Origin: Rhodobacterales bacterium RIFCSPHIGHO2_02_FULL_62_130
GTDB lineage: Bacteria > Pseudomonadota > Alphaproteobacteria > Rhodobacterales > Rhodobacteraceae
Assembly: GCA_001828855.1 (NCBI GenBank)
Contig: MHZT01000002.1
Location: 1-48,626, forward strand
DNA: 48,626 bases
Reading direction: 5' to 3'
In this document: in pieces, positions 1 through 8,303 of the stretch
Layout: each line of letters opens with the position of its first letter
Position numbering within the stretch: the first letter of the stretch is position 1
The notes under the pieces: generated by a model
The model's database searches: none
The model's input: only the letters and a program-made list of their open reading frames with translations
What the model was told of the DNA's origin: nothing
Made by a program: the position numbers and the translations under genes

Positions 1-35
1 CTTTGATCCGCGCAGTGCGGACGGCGGGGTCCCTC

Positions 36-179
36 CTATGGACTATCGCTACCCTTGGCGCCAAGAAAATCCTTGCCTGTCCAGGTAACATCTAACCAGT
101 TATGCACGCCGACGAAATCCTCGACCGTGCCGCCCCATTTCTTCACCGAGGAGAGGGCGTGGTGATAGGGATGTGCCAT
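36..179 (-). pseudogene. DUF6915 family protein, 3'-truncated
   Basis: The first 32 or so residues (MAHPYHHALSSVKKWGG onward, then VHNWLD) match the N-terminus of the DUF6915 family, small proteins of unknown function found next to DUF6878 genes on alphaproteobacterial plasmids. Family members run to about 100 residues. Here the similarity stops after VHNWLD and the frame closes 17 residues later, so the gene has lost its 3' part, probably by a rearrangement near position 80. A perfect Shine-Dalgarno AGGAGGTGG lies just before the ATG at 179, so the start is firm. It lies 10 bp downstream of the DUF6878 gene. The family name is from memory of the conserved N-terminus. Confidence 0.6.
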
Positions 180-189
180 CGCCACCTCC

Positions 190-681
190 TCAGAAATCAT
201 GGGTGAAGAGTTCGGACGAGGTGAAACGCTCGTTGAACTCGAGATGGATGCAGCGGGCCGCGGCGTCGAAGCAGAACTCGCCCCAGGCGCCGTCGTTGTT
301 CTCCCAGCCGCCATGGGTATCGGAGAGGAAGTCGTAGGCCAGCTGTTCGACGAAATCCTCCAGCGACAGGCTGCGCATTTCGACCTCGGGGTCGTCCCAG
401 GTGAGCGCGGCGTATTCGATCTCGGTCGCGGGGAACTCGACCACAGTTTCGCCGGACCAAGCGCCGATGCCTCCGATCTGGCCGCTGTCCCCGGCACCGT
501 CAAAGGTCACGGTGACATGGGTGATGCCGGCGGCCATGAGGCCATCGAAGAGGCGGTCCTTGTTGCTGGGGCGCAGCGCTTCGATCCGGGCAGCTCGATC
601 GGCATGAGCGGCGAAGATCTGCGCCATGTCGACGGTCGAGGGTGCGATCGGGGGCGCGAGGGTGGGTTCAGTCAAGTTCAT
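190..681 (-). CDS. DUF6878 family protein
   Basis: This 163-residue soluble protein of unknown function has the hallmarks of DUF6878: the segment VTVTFDGAGDSGQI near residue 57, then LAYDFLSDTHGGWENNDGAW near residue 114 and a C-terminal LEFNERFTSSELFTHDF. The length is normal for the family. These genes are common in plasmid accessory blocks of Rhodobacterales and rhizobia beside RadC, DUF932 and ParB-like genes, as here. The leader upstream of the ATG is GC-rich and can pair CTCCG with the CGGAG of the ribosome site, which suggests translational control. The biochemical role is not known. Confidence 0.75.
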   Translation of the reverse strand: MNLTEPTLAPPIAPSTVDMAQIFAAHADRAARIEALRPSNKDRLFDGLMAAGITHVTVTFDGAGDSGQIGGIGAWSGETVVEFPATEIEYAALTWDDPEVEMRSLSLEDFVEQLAYDFLSDTHGGWENNDGAWGEFCFDAAARCIHLEFNERFTSSELFTHDF

Positions 682-783
682 CGGGGTTCTCCGGTAGCGG
701 GAAGGGATCGGAGCCGGCCCGGGCGATCTCTCTCCCCCGGGACAAGCTCCAAATCCCCCCTGCCCTTCTCTGCCTCTCGGGCG

Positions 784-1302
784 TCACGCCGCGACCTGCA
801 GCGCCCGGGCGGCGAAGGCGCGCCAGAGCGGGTCGACGAGACGCCCGTCCAGAAGATCGGCACGGTGGCGCAGCCGCTGAGCCAGATCGGTCTCGCGCCA
901 ATCGGCGGCACGAACCGCCTGCGCGCGCAGCTGGCTCGCCTCGGTCACCACGCCCCGCGCCTCGGCCGCGCTCATCACCGGGTGGCACCAGGCGACGGCG
1001 TGGTCGCTGGCGGCCCCGGCCAACACGACGCGGTCGTCGCGATCGAGGATCGCCAGAAGCTGGGGCGCGGCATCCATGACCATCCCCTCGGCATGGTCGA
1101 TGGCGCCCTGCATGGCCTCGACCAGCGTTGCGAAACGGGCGAGGACCAGCGGGGCGGCACGGCCCGACATAAGGTCGGCCGGTGCGCGGCGCGACAGGGT
1201 CAGGGCGAAGGGATGATTGGGATCGGTGTCGCCCAAAGGAAAACGCGGCGGGACGCCCCGCGCGTAGGCAGTCGGGTGGATGGGCAAGGGCAGGTCGAAC
1301 AT
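784..1302 (-). CDS. Conserved plasmid-block hypothetical protein
   Basis: A 172-residue protein starting MFDLPLPIHP, from an ATG preceded by GGAG. It has no recognisable domain, signal peptide or membrane segment. After a proline-rich N-terminus the sequence looks mostly helical and rich in Ala and Arg, with a moderately conserved-looking stretch around residues 60-110 (LATLVEAMQ-type helices, then CHPVMSAAEARG). It lies between DUF6878 and RadC on the same strand. Its leader carries the same nested hairpin seen in front of the DUF932 and ParB-like genes, which supports it as a real gene regulated together with them. I do not recognise a function. Confidence 0.6.
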   Translation of the reverse strand: MFDLPLPIHPTAYARGVPPRFPLGDTDPNHPFALTLSRRAPADLMSGRAAPLVLARFATLVEAMQGAIDHAEGMVMDAAPQLLAILDRDDRVVLAGAASDHAVAWCHPVMSAAEARGVVTEASQLRAQAVRAADWRETDLAQRLRHRADLLDGRLVDPLWRAFAARALQVAA

Positions 1303-1352
1303 GGGAGTATCTCCGACGGCGCGGGAAGCCTCTCTCCCCGCCTCATCCGCCA
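1303..1352 (-). promoter_or_regulatory. radC-motif-like leader RNA, copy 1
   Basis: Read on the minus strand, the 50 bases before the ATG at 1302 can form an outer stem GGCG/CGCC (1349-1352 with 1317-1320) and an inner stem GGGGAG/CTTCCC (1334-1339 with 1323-1328, one G-U pair) closed by the loop AGAGG. GTCGGAGA with the ribosome site follows. The same layout occurs at copies 2 and 3. The outer stem here is shorter than in those copies. Confidence 0.45.
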
Positions 1353-1411
1353 AAGATCAAACCGCCGCCCTCTTCCTCGAAGGGGCGGCGGTGCCAAGTC
1401 GGAAAGACGCG

Positions 1412-1852
1412 TCAGAGCTTGCCGAGGGTCCGCAGGCTCAGCTCGGTCCCGGCCCCGACGATGATGTGGTCGTGCAGCGTCAAGCCGAGATACCTGCACC
1501 CTTTCTGGACCTCCTTGGTCATGCTGAGATCGGCCTCCGAGGGCGTCGGATCGCCTGACGGGTGGTTGTGGATCAGGATCAAGGCGCTGGCGTTCAGCAT
1601 CAGCGCCCGCTTGATCACCTCGCGCGGATAGACCGGGACATGGTCGACCGTGCCGGTCGAGAGAAGCTCATCGGAGATGATGCGGTTCTTGCGGTCGAGA
1701 TAGAGGACGTGGAATCGCTCGATCGGGCCGCGGACGGTCAGCGCGCAGTAGTCCAGAAGCGCCTGCCAGCTGCTGATGACCGGGTTCTGGCTGAGGTAGC
1801 GGCCGAGGATGTCACGGGCCTCGAGGATGATGGTTTCTTCTTGGGGAGTCAT
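1412..1852 (-). CDS. radC: RadC family JAB/MPN-domain protein
   Basis: A 146-residue protein that is almost entirely the RadC-type MPN (JAB) domain. The JAMM metal-binding signature is visible as HNHPSGDPTPSEAD around residues 97-110, with an upstream conserved ERFHVLYLDRKN segment and a closing GxxxHDHIIVG segment. It lacks the N-terminal helix-hairpin-helix part of chromosomal RadC, as many plasmid and phage copies do. Despite the old name, RadC is not a proven recombination protein. MPN domains of this class are presumed metallohydrolases or scaffolds and are typical of mobile elements. I chose the ATG at 1852 (MTPQEE), because the upstream extension is Arg/Ser-rich and not family-like. 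Confidence 0.9.
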   Translation of the reverse strand: MTPQEETIILEARDILGRYLSQNPVISSWQALLDYCALTVRGPIERFHVLYLDRKNRIISDELLSTGTVDHVPVYPREVIKRALMLNASALILIHNHPSGDPTPSEADLSMTKEVQKGCRYLGLTLHDHIIVGAGTELSLRTLGKL

Positions 1853-1976
1853 GGGGATCTCGCAGAACTGCGCGCGTCGAGGCCCCCGGCCACTTCTGGG
1901 CAGGTCCATTCGGGCGCTTGTCGAAAGGGAAAGTGCGACCGCCGCGCATGCAGGCGGTCGCAGTGGCGGGCCGGTG

Positions 1977-3176
1977 TCAGCCGACCCGGTCGAGGAGCTT
2001 CTTGGCGCGCCCCTCCATGTCGAGGCGGGCGTCCTGCTGGGTCTTGTCGCGCGCAAGCCGCGTGATGCCCTGCACGAAATCGAAGATGCTTTCGGGCGGG
2101 CGGCCCTCTTCCATCAGCACCTTCTCGATGATCCTGCCCGACTCCGCCTTCGAGAAACCGCGCTTGCGCAGGAAGTCATCCCGGTCCTCGTCCGTCCGCG
2201 CCACGATCTGCTGCCGCGCCGCTTTGATGCCGTTCACGAAGCCCTGCGGCGAGGAATTGGCAAACCGCGTGAGAGCGGGTGCCGCCTCATGGGCAAAGCG
2301 CGAGGCAGCGTATTTCGAGTGGCGGATCTTGATTTCCTGGAAATCCTCGACACCCCAGAGATTCCTATTTTGACACACGGCCCGCAGGTAGAAGCTCGCC
2401 ATGCCAAGGGTCTTGGCCCCTACCTCGGAGTTCCAGCAATAAAAGCCCCGGAAATAGAGGTCGGGAGAGCCGTCCGCCAACTTGCCCGCCTCGATCGGGT
2501 TGCGGTCATCGACCAGGAACAGGAAGACGTCCCGGTCCGAGGCATAGAGCGTGGTCGTGTCGCGGCTGATTTCGACATCGGGGTTGTAGACCCCGGTAGA
2601 CCAGTCGAGCACACCCGGTACCTTCCAACGCGTGTCGCCCGTGCCATTGCCCGCGATGCGCTGCACCGCCTCGACCAGCTCGTGGTCATGGATGCGGCCA
2701 TAGTCGGGGCCGGTCACCGCGCGAAGTTCGGTACGGCCGTCTTCCGTCTCGAAGGTCTTCACCTGCTCGGCGCGGTGGTTGGTCAGGCCGTACTGTAGGT
2801 TGATCCCCGCCAGCGGCGCGGGCAGCTGCCGCAGGTAGGAGGCCGGAGCGCCGACGATGCTGGCAAGCTGGCCGAAAGCCCAATGCGTGGGCGCGACCGG
2901 CTCCTGCGCTTTCGGCAGCATCACGTGCAACCGCTCGGGGTTGTCCCGCGCGGCCTCGATGCGGATATCCGCCGTCTGCACCACCCGGCTGCGGCTGCGC
3001 TCAGAGCGACCCTTCACCGATGCCCAGAGATCGTCGAGCGACAGATACCGCTCATCATCGGGCCGGTTGAACCATTCGGACGACACCCGCCCGTTCCGCT
3101 CGCCCCGGCTTACATCCACTTTCCAGCCACCCGCCCGCGTCGGTGCGACCGGGTCCAGAACTTCCACAACGCCCAT
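1977..3176 (-). CDS. DUF932 domain-containing protein
   Basis: A 399-residue protein matching the DUF932 family, which is widespread on plasmids and phages and whose function is unproven. Recognisable segments include WFNRPDDERYLSLDDLW near residue 36, the central FGQLASIVGAPASYLRQLP with NLQYGLTNHR, and the YGRIHDHELVEAVQRI region. The length is normal. The ATG at 3176 is preceded by AGGAG. Upstream is a strong nested-hairpin leader (copy 2). It sits between RadC and the IetAS unit and shares its leader type with the ParB-like gene 9.7 kb away, so these genes probably answer to the same signal. An anti-restriction or DNA-processing role is often guessed from context only. Confidence 0.85.
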   Translation of the reverse strand: MGVVEVLDPVAPTRAGGWKVDVSRGERNGRVSSEWFNRPDDERYLSLDDLWASVKGRSERSRSRVVQTADIRIEAARDNPERLHVMLPKAQEPVAPTHWAFGQLASIVGAPASYLRQLPAPLAGINLQYGLTNHRAEQVKTFETEDGRTELRAVTGPDYGRIHDHELVEAVQRIAGNGTGDTRWKVPGVLDWSTGVYNPDVEISRDTTTLYASDRDVFLFLVDDRNPIEAGKLADGSPDLYFRGFYCWNSEVGAKTLGMASFYLRAVCQNRNLWGVEDFQEIKIRHSKYAASRFAHEAAPALTRFANSSPQGFVNGIKAARQQIVARTDEDRDDFLRKRGFSKAESGRIIEKVLMEEGRPPESIFDFVQGITRLARDKTQQDARLDMEGRAKKLLDRVG

Positions 3177-3230
3177 CGGCTATCTCCTGCGACGGGCACC
3201 GGGAGCCATTCTCCCAGCCCTCAACCCGTC
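3177..3230 (-). promoter_or_regulatory. radC-motif-like leader RNA, copy 2
   Basis: On the minus strand an outer stem GACGGG/CCCGTC (3225-3230 with 3191-3196) encloses an inner stem GGGAG/CTCCC (3211-3215 with 3201-3205) with loop AATGG, and a GGTG linker. AGGAG and the ATG of the DUF932 gene follow at once. Copy 3 has the same stems, loop size and linker with a compensating wobble pair, which argues for a conserved RNA structure. The radC RNA motif is a published structure in leaders of DNA-processing genes; assignment to it is by resemblance. Confidence 0.6.
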
Positions 3231-3316
3231 ACTGGGAAACCGGCCTGTCTCTAGCTCTTAAGCCGCAATGGACGGATCGGAGGGCTTCATCCGGCGAAAT
3301 CGCTAGGGCGCAAGCA

Positions 3317-5776
3317 CTAAACGTCAACTTGGACTGCGTTACGGTTTGCGATTGCCATCTGAAGTTCCGTATAGAGATCAGCCTCGACATCTCCGGTATC
3401 CAGTTCGATGACGAGAGCAAAGCGCGCCGTCTTCTGACCGACGTTCTGGGTCGATTTCGACTTCCACCACCCTGCCACTGGATGGACAGCAAGCATGTTT
3501 CTCTGCGCGAGGTCCGAGGCAGCGCACCGCAACTCGTCGATGTGCAAACTCCCTACATCGCGTCGATTCCGCCCATAGGCCCATCCATCATTGTCCCCTA
3601 CTACTTCCGCATCGGGGTCATCCGCCAGCCTGTTAATCCGAGCCTTGAACTGCTCCTGGTTCTCATTGGCTCGGTTAAGCTTGAAACGAAGATTGTGCGA
3701 TGCGTAGCGGAACTTTGATCCGCGTGCCGCTTCCGAGGGATTTGGCTCGATGAACGTGCTCAGTGTAACTCGCAGCGTTACTTCAGCGGCGCCGAGCGCC
3801 CTGAGGGCATTGCGAGGCCAAGGAAGCTCGAAAAACTTCATTTGATTGTGGACAGGGTCAGCCCCGGCCGTGGTGCTAGGCCGATATGGGATGATCGTGT
3901 CTTGGACTATCAGAGACAACGCATTTGCTGCGCTGCGCCGAGCACGCGCTTGATCTGGGACGCCGTAACCGTACCTTCGAAACAGCTTCGCGAAGTCGCC
4001 TTTTGAGGGATTTGCTGGTAGATGCGCCTTCATTTGCTGGGTCCATCGAGCCGAAGCGACGAAAATCGCACGTATCGTCTCTGGCCATAGGGCGGGGTAA
4101 TCCTCCCAGAGCTCCGTGACGGCCTTTGCGGCCAGAGCTGATGCCGCGCTGGTGTCTGCAGTCGTCGTTAGTGACCGCATTGGATACTGATGATCGGTCG
4201 TGAGCAGCGAGAGCGCGGGGTGCTTCATCGGGGGCGGAAGGCGATCCTGTACCCAATTGCCTCCTTCCATCACAACGTCGGGCTTTATTGGCCAGTGCCT
4301 CCACCAGCTTGCTGTACGCGACGAAGGCGAAAGGTCGCCGATGGGGGCAACGGGCTGGCCGGGCAAGCCAGCAGGCAACCTGACCTTGTCTGTGCAGGCT
4401 CCTACGCAAATTGGATTCCATGCTTGCGCAGGCGACTCAATCTCGTGATCGGGATCGTCGCAAATTGAAAGGTAGTCAGCGCCGCGAAAGCGGTTCTGGT
4501 CGGTGTTTCCCGCCGAAATTACGAACAGTCTCTGACGTTTCTGATTGCCAGAGACGCCCGCCGTGAGTTGGTCGATCTCGCTCGACCATGAAGTCGGTGC
4601 GCCGTCATGAGGCGTATCCTCGTCTGTCGTGCTGGCCATCGAGAAGGTTCTGCCCCGCGCCGCATTCCCTTCGACCGCGTTAATTGCCTTAAGAACGACG
4701 GCACCAAGCAGGTGGTGAGGATTCTGACCAACATCAGGGATGATCTTTACGGACTCGAGCCGGTGCCGTACCTGCACCGGCATGTTGCTTTGGATGACCG
4801 GGAGCAGATCCCCATAGAGCGAAATGCCTGCAAGCTGGGTGCCATGCCCCCTCGTGTCGTCCAAACCCCATCCCAACTGCGCCGCGTGTCGATCAGCTGG
4901 ATCCAGAAAAGGACGAATAAGGGGATGGTTCAGTCCCACGCCACTGTCGAGGAGCGTAATGTATCTTGGGTCCGCTTCCGCGGGCGGCTGTAAGAGGCCT
5001 TCCATGGCTCTTGCCCACTCAGCCTGTTCTTCTGGCGGCAACCCTTCGAAATAGTCAGAGAGGACAGTGGGGGCGGCAAGGGCTTTGACCGTCCCGAAGT
5101 TTCGGACAGCTTCGGCGATTTGGGCATGCGTTCCGTGACCAACGACGACAATGTCTTCCGGAAACTCTAAGCGCCCGCCTTCCGCTTGTGCTTCACCGCC
5201 TTCAAAGCGGATCCCAAGACCGCGTGCGTGTACAATGAAATGGTCAGCTCCGGGCCGGTCCAGCCAGATTTCCCAGGGATGTGTTGCTCCGTCGTCTGCG
5301 GGGAATTTTCCTGATGGGCTCCGCCAAAGCGCGCGCAGTCCTGCCTCGACGATGGCCCTTATGCTCTGCACAAGATCGGCATTCTTGGGCCGCCCTTTTT
5401 GCGTGTCCTCATCCTGAAAGGCTTCGACCTTGTTCCGCAACTTGGCCATCCCGTCAGGCGATGCAAAAACAGTAGCGCGGGCGGGAGCCGCACCGTTCTC
5501 GACGGCAGCGTCGACTCTGAGCAGATGCAGGCCGCTAGCATCGAGGCTCTTGGTCACGAACGGTTCGTTTGGTCGCGCCTCAATCTCGAGGTATACACCC
5601 GGCCGTCCCTGCGCCGCCGGGTCACCAATTCCATCAATCGCTCGCAGGAGCGCCTGTGCATGTGCTCGCCGGTTCGGGACGTCACTTGGTCGCTTTGTCT
5701 GACCGCCGCCCTTGGCTTGAAACGCGACTGCCTGTCCGGGCCTGTTTAGGATCAGATGGGGGCGATTGCGTTCCAT
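3317..5776 (-). CDS. ietS: IetS-like subtilisin (S8) serine protease toxin
   Basis: An 819-residue protease with the S8 triad visible: Asp277 in LLDSGV, His311 in DTRGHGTQLAG and Ser543 in ADTSAASA, with oxyanion Asn424 in ISAGN. A roughly 270-residue N-terminal extension precedes the catalytic domain and a roughly 220-residue C-terminal part follows it. There is no signal peptide, so it acts in the cytoplasm. It lies just downstream of, and overlaps by 95 bp, an AAA ATPase. This pair matches IetA/IetS of pTiC58, where the protease is the toxin and the ATPase the antitoxin, giving plasmid stability and incompatibility; ietAS has also been reported as a phage-defence module. Function here is inferred from domain pairing and order. 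The start (ATG 5776) has only a weak GGAAC site. Confidence 0.85.
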   Translation of the reverse strand: MERNRPHLILNRPGQAVAFQAKGGGQTKRPSDVPNRRAHAQALLRAIDGIGDPAAQGRPGVYLEIEARPNEPFVTKSLDASGLHLLRVDAAVENGAAPARATVFASPDGMAKLRNKVEAFQDEDTQKGRPKNADLVQSIRAIVEAGLRALWRSPSGKFPADDGATHPWEIWLDRPGADHFIVHARGLGIRFEGGEAQAEGGRLEFPEDIVVVGHGTHAQIAEAVRNFGTVKALAAPTVLSDYFEGLPPEEQAEWARAMEGLLQPPAEADPRYITLLDSGVGLNHPLIRPFLDPADRHAAQLGWGLDDTRGHGTQLAGISLYGDLLPVIQSNMPVQVRHRLESVKIIPDVGQNPHHLLGAVVLKAINAVEGNAARGRTFSMASTTDEDTPHDGAPTSWSSEIDQLTAGVSGNQKRQRLFVISAGNTDQNRFRGADYLSICDDPDHEIESPAQAWNPICVGACTDKVRLPAGLPGQPVAPIGDLSPSSRTASWWRHWPIKPDVVMEGGNWVQDRLPPPMKHPALSLLTTDHQYPMRSLTTTADTSAASALAAKAVTELWEDYPALWPETIRAIFVASARWTQQMKAHLPANPSKGDFAKLFRRYGYGVPDQARARRSAANALSLIVQDTIIPYRPSTTAGADPVHNQMKFFELPWPRNALRALGAAEVTLRVTLSTFIEPNPSEAARGSKFRYASHNLRFKLNRANENQEQFKARINRLADDPDAEVVGDNDGWAYGRNRRDVGSLHIDELRCAASDLAQRNMLAVHPVAGWWKSKSTQNVGQKTARFALVIELDTGDVEADLYTELQMAIANRNAVQVDV

Positions 5777-6764
5777 TCAGCGATGTTCCAAGTCCATGCA
5801 ACGAACGCCGACGCTCCATTGATGCGACAAGCGTATCCGTCAAAATCCTATCCGATGAGGACAAGACAGCGCGTCGCCCGGCATCTTCCCCCGCAGCAAC
5901 AACATCTGCGGTTGAAAGACCTTCCGCAACCCTCGACACAACATCCCAGTCCACATCTGTGACGCTGAAACCGATCAAGCGCCGCCGCAACGCCTTTTGA
6001 ACTGCCTCTTTGGAAGGTAGCTCGTACGGCAGCACGAGATCGAAGCGCCGAAGAACTGCCCTATCCAAAATCTCGGGGATGTTCGTGGTGGCGACAACGA
6101 TGGACGGGCCGGTATCTTCATCTAGGAACTGGAGGAACGAGTTCAGAATTCGCCGAGCTTCTCCAACGTCATTTTCATTTCCGCGAGACGCCGCGAGCGC
6201 GTCGATTTCGTCGAACAGGTAAACGCCACGAGTTGTGCGGATCGCATCGAAGATCAGGCGCAACTTCTGCGCGGTCTCTCCCATGAACTTCGTGATCAGC
6301 CCATGAAGCAGAACTGTGAATAAGGGGAACTTGAGTTCGCCTGCCAAGGCTTCAGCGCTCAGGGTTTTTCCTGTGCCTGGAGGGCCAGAAAAGAGAAGTC
6401 GTCGACGAGGCTGCAGCCCCTTCTCTTCAAGAAGATCGCGTTTCCGGGTTTCTACAACGATTTGACTCAGCTCGTCGGAGAGGTGATCCGGCAAAATCAG
6501 GTCGTTGAGCATTGTTGTCGGATACCGTGCGCCCAAGATACCCGCGAGATCGCCCCGCGGAGCTGCCAGCGGTGTCAACTTCGCAGTCGCAGCGGTCTTC
6601 GGTGTCTTTGATGCCTCAGCCCACTGTCGCAGCTGCTCGGCCAGTCGGGTATGGCCGCGCTGTTCTTCCGCGGCGGCAAGCTGCATCGCGAGATCGAAGA
6701 AGCGTTCTTCGTCCCCCTCTGCGTGGCTCTTTACGAGCCCAATAAGTTGCTGTGCCGACGCCAT
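5682..6764 (-). CDS. ietA: IetA-like AAA+ ATPase antitoxin
   Basis: A 360-residue AAA+ protein. Walker A is GPPGTGKT (127-134), Walker B VYLFDEID (181-188), sensor-1 Asn228 in ATTN, and an arginine-finger RRFD near 239. The N-terminal 60 residues (MASAQQLIGLVKSHAEGDEE) form a helical domain typical of this ATPase subgroup paired with subtilases. The C-terminal tail of about 40 residues is basic and low in complexity, and its DNA also encodes the start of ietS in another frame. By analogy with pTiC58 IetA it should restrain the protease. The ATG at 6764 fits the family best; an ATG at 6782 is also possible, and neither has a strong ribosome site. Confidence 0.85.
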   Translation of the reverse strand: MASAQQLIGLVKSHAEGDEERFFDLAMQLAAAEEQRGHTRLAEQLRQWAEASKTPKTAATAKLTPLAAPRGDLAGILGARYPTTMLNDLILPDHLSDELSQIVVETRKRDLLEEKGLQPRRRLLFSGPPGTGKTLSAEALAGELKFPLFTVLLHGLITKFMGETAQKLRLIFDAIRTTRGVYLFDEIDALAASRGNENDVGEARRILNSFLQFLDEDTGPSIVVATTNIPEILDRAVLRRFDLVLPYELPSKEAVQKALRRRLIGFSVTDVDWDVVSRVAEGLSTADVVAAGEDAGRRAVLSSSDRILTDTLVASMERRRSLHGLGTSLNGTQSPPSDPKQARTGSRVSSQGRRSDKATK

Positions 6765-6977
6765 GTTCGTACTCTTGCGCATCTTTCGCTTCTGCGGAGG
6801 ACACCGTCTCCACTGAGAAGAATCCTGCAACTTTGCGGACCAAAAGACCAGTCAATATGGCCCTCCTTTCAAGTAAATGCTCCTTCGTTGCCAGAGGGAC
6901 TCAATGTTCTTGGCACTCAGCTCTGTCACAGCGAGTGACCGATCGTTCACGCGTTGAAAGCTTCATGTATACCAGAA

Positions 6978-6999
6978 CCCGGCGGGTTTCCCCGCCGGG
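6978..6999 (-). terminator. GC-rich hairpin after ssb
   Basis: A perfect 9-bp stem CCCGGCGGG/CCCGCCGGG closes on a four-base loop (GAAA on the minus strand). It lies 25 bp past the ssb stop codon. There is no long T-run, so intrinsic termination is only probable. The core matches the hairpin after the ParB-like gene. Confidence 0.5.
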
Positions 7000-7023
7000 C
7001 CCGAGGGGGAGACCCCGTTCTTT

Positions 7024-7428
7024 TCAGAAAGGGATCTCGTCGTCGCGGTCGACTAGCTCGGGGTTTTCATTCTCGGCCGATTTCGGGCGGCTCAGGAAGT
7101 CGACCTTCTCGGCGATGATCTCGCAGCCATAGCGGTCGGTGCCGGTGGCGTCGGTCCACTTCGTGTAGTGGATGCGGCCGTGGACGAGGACCTTCATGCC
7201 CTTTTCGCAGTGCTCTGCGACCGTCTTGCCGAGACCGTTGAAGCAGGTGATGCGATGCCATTCGGTGTCCATGACCCGGTAGCCGTTCTCGTCGCGCATC
7301 ACGCGACCTTCCGAGAGGCGCGGCCGCGAGGTGGCCAGTGTGAAGTTGGTGATCTTCGTGCCGCTTTGGGTCGAGCGCACTTCCGGCTTTTGACCGATGT
7401 TGCCGGCGAGGATGACGATGTTTTGCAT
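7024..7428 (-). CDS. ssb: Single-stranded DNA-binding protein
   Basis: A 134-residue SSB. The OB fold begins MQNIVILAGNIGQKPEVR, continues with ITNFTLATSRP and the usual WHRITCFNGLGKTVAEHCEKG block, and ends with an acidic tip DRDDEIPF that matches the conserved SSB C-terminus used to recruit DNA-metabolism proteins. It is shorter than chromosomal SSB (about 165-180 residues) because the linker is short, a common state in plasmid SSBs. Such copies support plasmid replication and entry of single-stranded DNA during conjugation. AGGAG lies 7 bases before the ATG. Upstream is a long non-coding leader rather than an operon partner. Confidence 0.93.
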   Translation of the reverse strand: MQNIVILAGNIGQKPEVRSTQSGTKITNFTLATSRPRLSEGRVMRDENGYRVMDTEWHRITCFNGLGKTVAEHCEKGMKVLVHGRIHYTKWTDATGTDRYGCEIIAEKVDFLSRPKSAENENPELVDRDDEIPF

Positions 7429-7866
7429 GCTAAGCTCCTGTGTTTCCTGTCCCTGGGACCGTCCCTTCGACAAGACCCGGAAAAAGCCTGTCGGCTGAGG
7501 CGTGCACGGGAGACGGAACGGCGACCGGAAACCTCCAGAGGGCCGGGGTGGAGCGGGCAGGTGACGCGTTTCTTCAGAAACGCTAGCCAACACGGCCCGG
7601 ACTGACGCGGGGTTGCGCGCCAGAGGCCGAACAGGCTTAGGGGATTGTCAGTCGAAGGGATGGCACCGGGGATAGGAGCGGCCTGGGGCTCTCGCAGAAC
7701 TCGGCCTTCCTCACCAAGGCAACCGGGTTGAAGCAGTTGTGAAACCGCCGACCCGGCAGCTCAAGCCAACCTCATCCCCCTGCCCTATCGCGGCGTCCTC
7801 CGTGGGAGTTGCGATGTTGCAGCCTGACGGCTATCCCGGACGCATCATTCAGGACACGAGGGCCCA
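7429..7866. other. Non-coding region between ssb and the H-NS-like gene
   Basis: 438 bp without a supported gene, separating two divergent genes. It holds the ssb leader, in which GGGAC and GTCCC can form a small hairpin near 7455-7470, and a perfect 7-bp stem GCGTTTC/GAAACGC with loop TTCA at 7566-7583 that lacks a T-run. A CCCTGCCC octamer lies at 7778. No clear promoter pair was found on either strand. Confidence 0.4.
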
Positions 7867-8184
7867 ATGGCTGATTTCAATCTCGAGGCGATGTCGCTCA
7901 AGGCACTGCGGCAATTGCAGAAGGACCTCGCCAAGGCGATTTCCACCTATGAGGACCGTCATAAGGCCGAAGCCCGCACCAAGCTGGAAGCCATCGCCAA
8001 GGAGATGGGCTACTCCCTCGCCGAACTGATCGGTATTGAGGTGAAAGCCACCCGTGCGCCGGCCCTCGCGAAGTATAGGCACCCTGAGAACGCGGCCCTC
8101 ACCTGGTCGGGCCGGGGCCGGAAACCGCAGTGGTTCGCAGACCACATCAACGCCGGCAAGGACCCGAGCGCTCTGGCGGTCTGA
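7867..8184 (+). CDS. H-NS family nucleoid-associated protein
   Basis: A 105-residue protein with the layout of H-NS-like proteins. Residues 5-60 form an N-terminal coiled-coil oligomerisation part (LKALRQLQKDLAKAI). The C-terminal DNA-binding part (KYRHPENAALTWSGRGRKP near 76-94) carries the GRGRKP loop that inserts into the minor groove of AT-rich DNA. Plasmid copies are thought to silence newly acquired DNA and soften the fitness cost of the plasmid. It is a single gene; GAGGG precedes the ATG. The Fic gene follows 120 bp later on the same strand but has its own upstream inverted repeat. Confidence 0.88.
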   Translation: MADFNLEAMSLKALRQLQKDLAKAISTYEDRHKAEARTKLEAIAKEMGYSLAELIGIEVKATRAPALAKYRHPENAALTWSGRGRKPQWFADHINAGKDPSALAV

Positions 8185-8263
8185 CGGAGTTGGGTGACCC
8201 CGCCCGGGCGAAGCATGGCCCAAGTTAAGGAAACCGGTTTTTGCTGACATGACTGTTCGATCA

Positions 8264-8290
8264 TGTTAGAAAAACGACGATTTCTTAACA
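8264..8290. promoter_or_regulatory. Inverted repeat in front of the Fic gene
   Basis: TGTTAGAAA (8264-8272) and TTTCTTAACA (8281-8290) form a near-perfect inverted repeat in a short AT-rich stretch, and CATGTTAA recurs at the Fic start codon. The Fic protein ends in a winged helix, so autoregulation through this site is plausible. This is inference only. Confidence 0.35.
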
Positions 8291-8303
8291 CGACGCGGAG
8301 CAC

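Noticed and set aside
199-1464. Long plus-strand open frame of 421 codons
   Set aside because: It is antisense to the DUF6878 and hypothetical genes, has Arg/Gly-rich random composition and no ribosome site.
1-3724. CTTTGATCCGCG occurs at both 1 and 3713
   Set aside because: A 12-base match is expected by chance in a window this size, and flanks differ.
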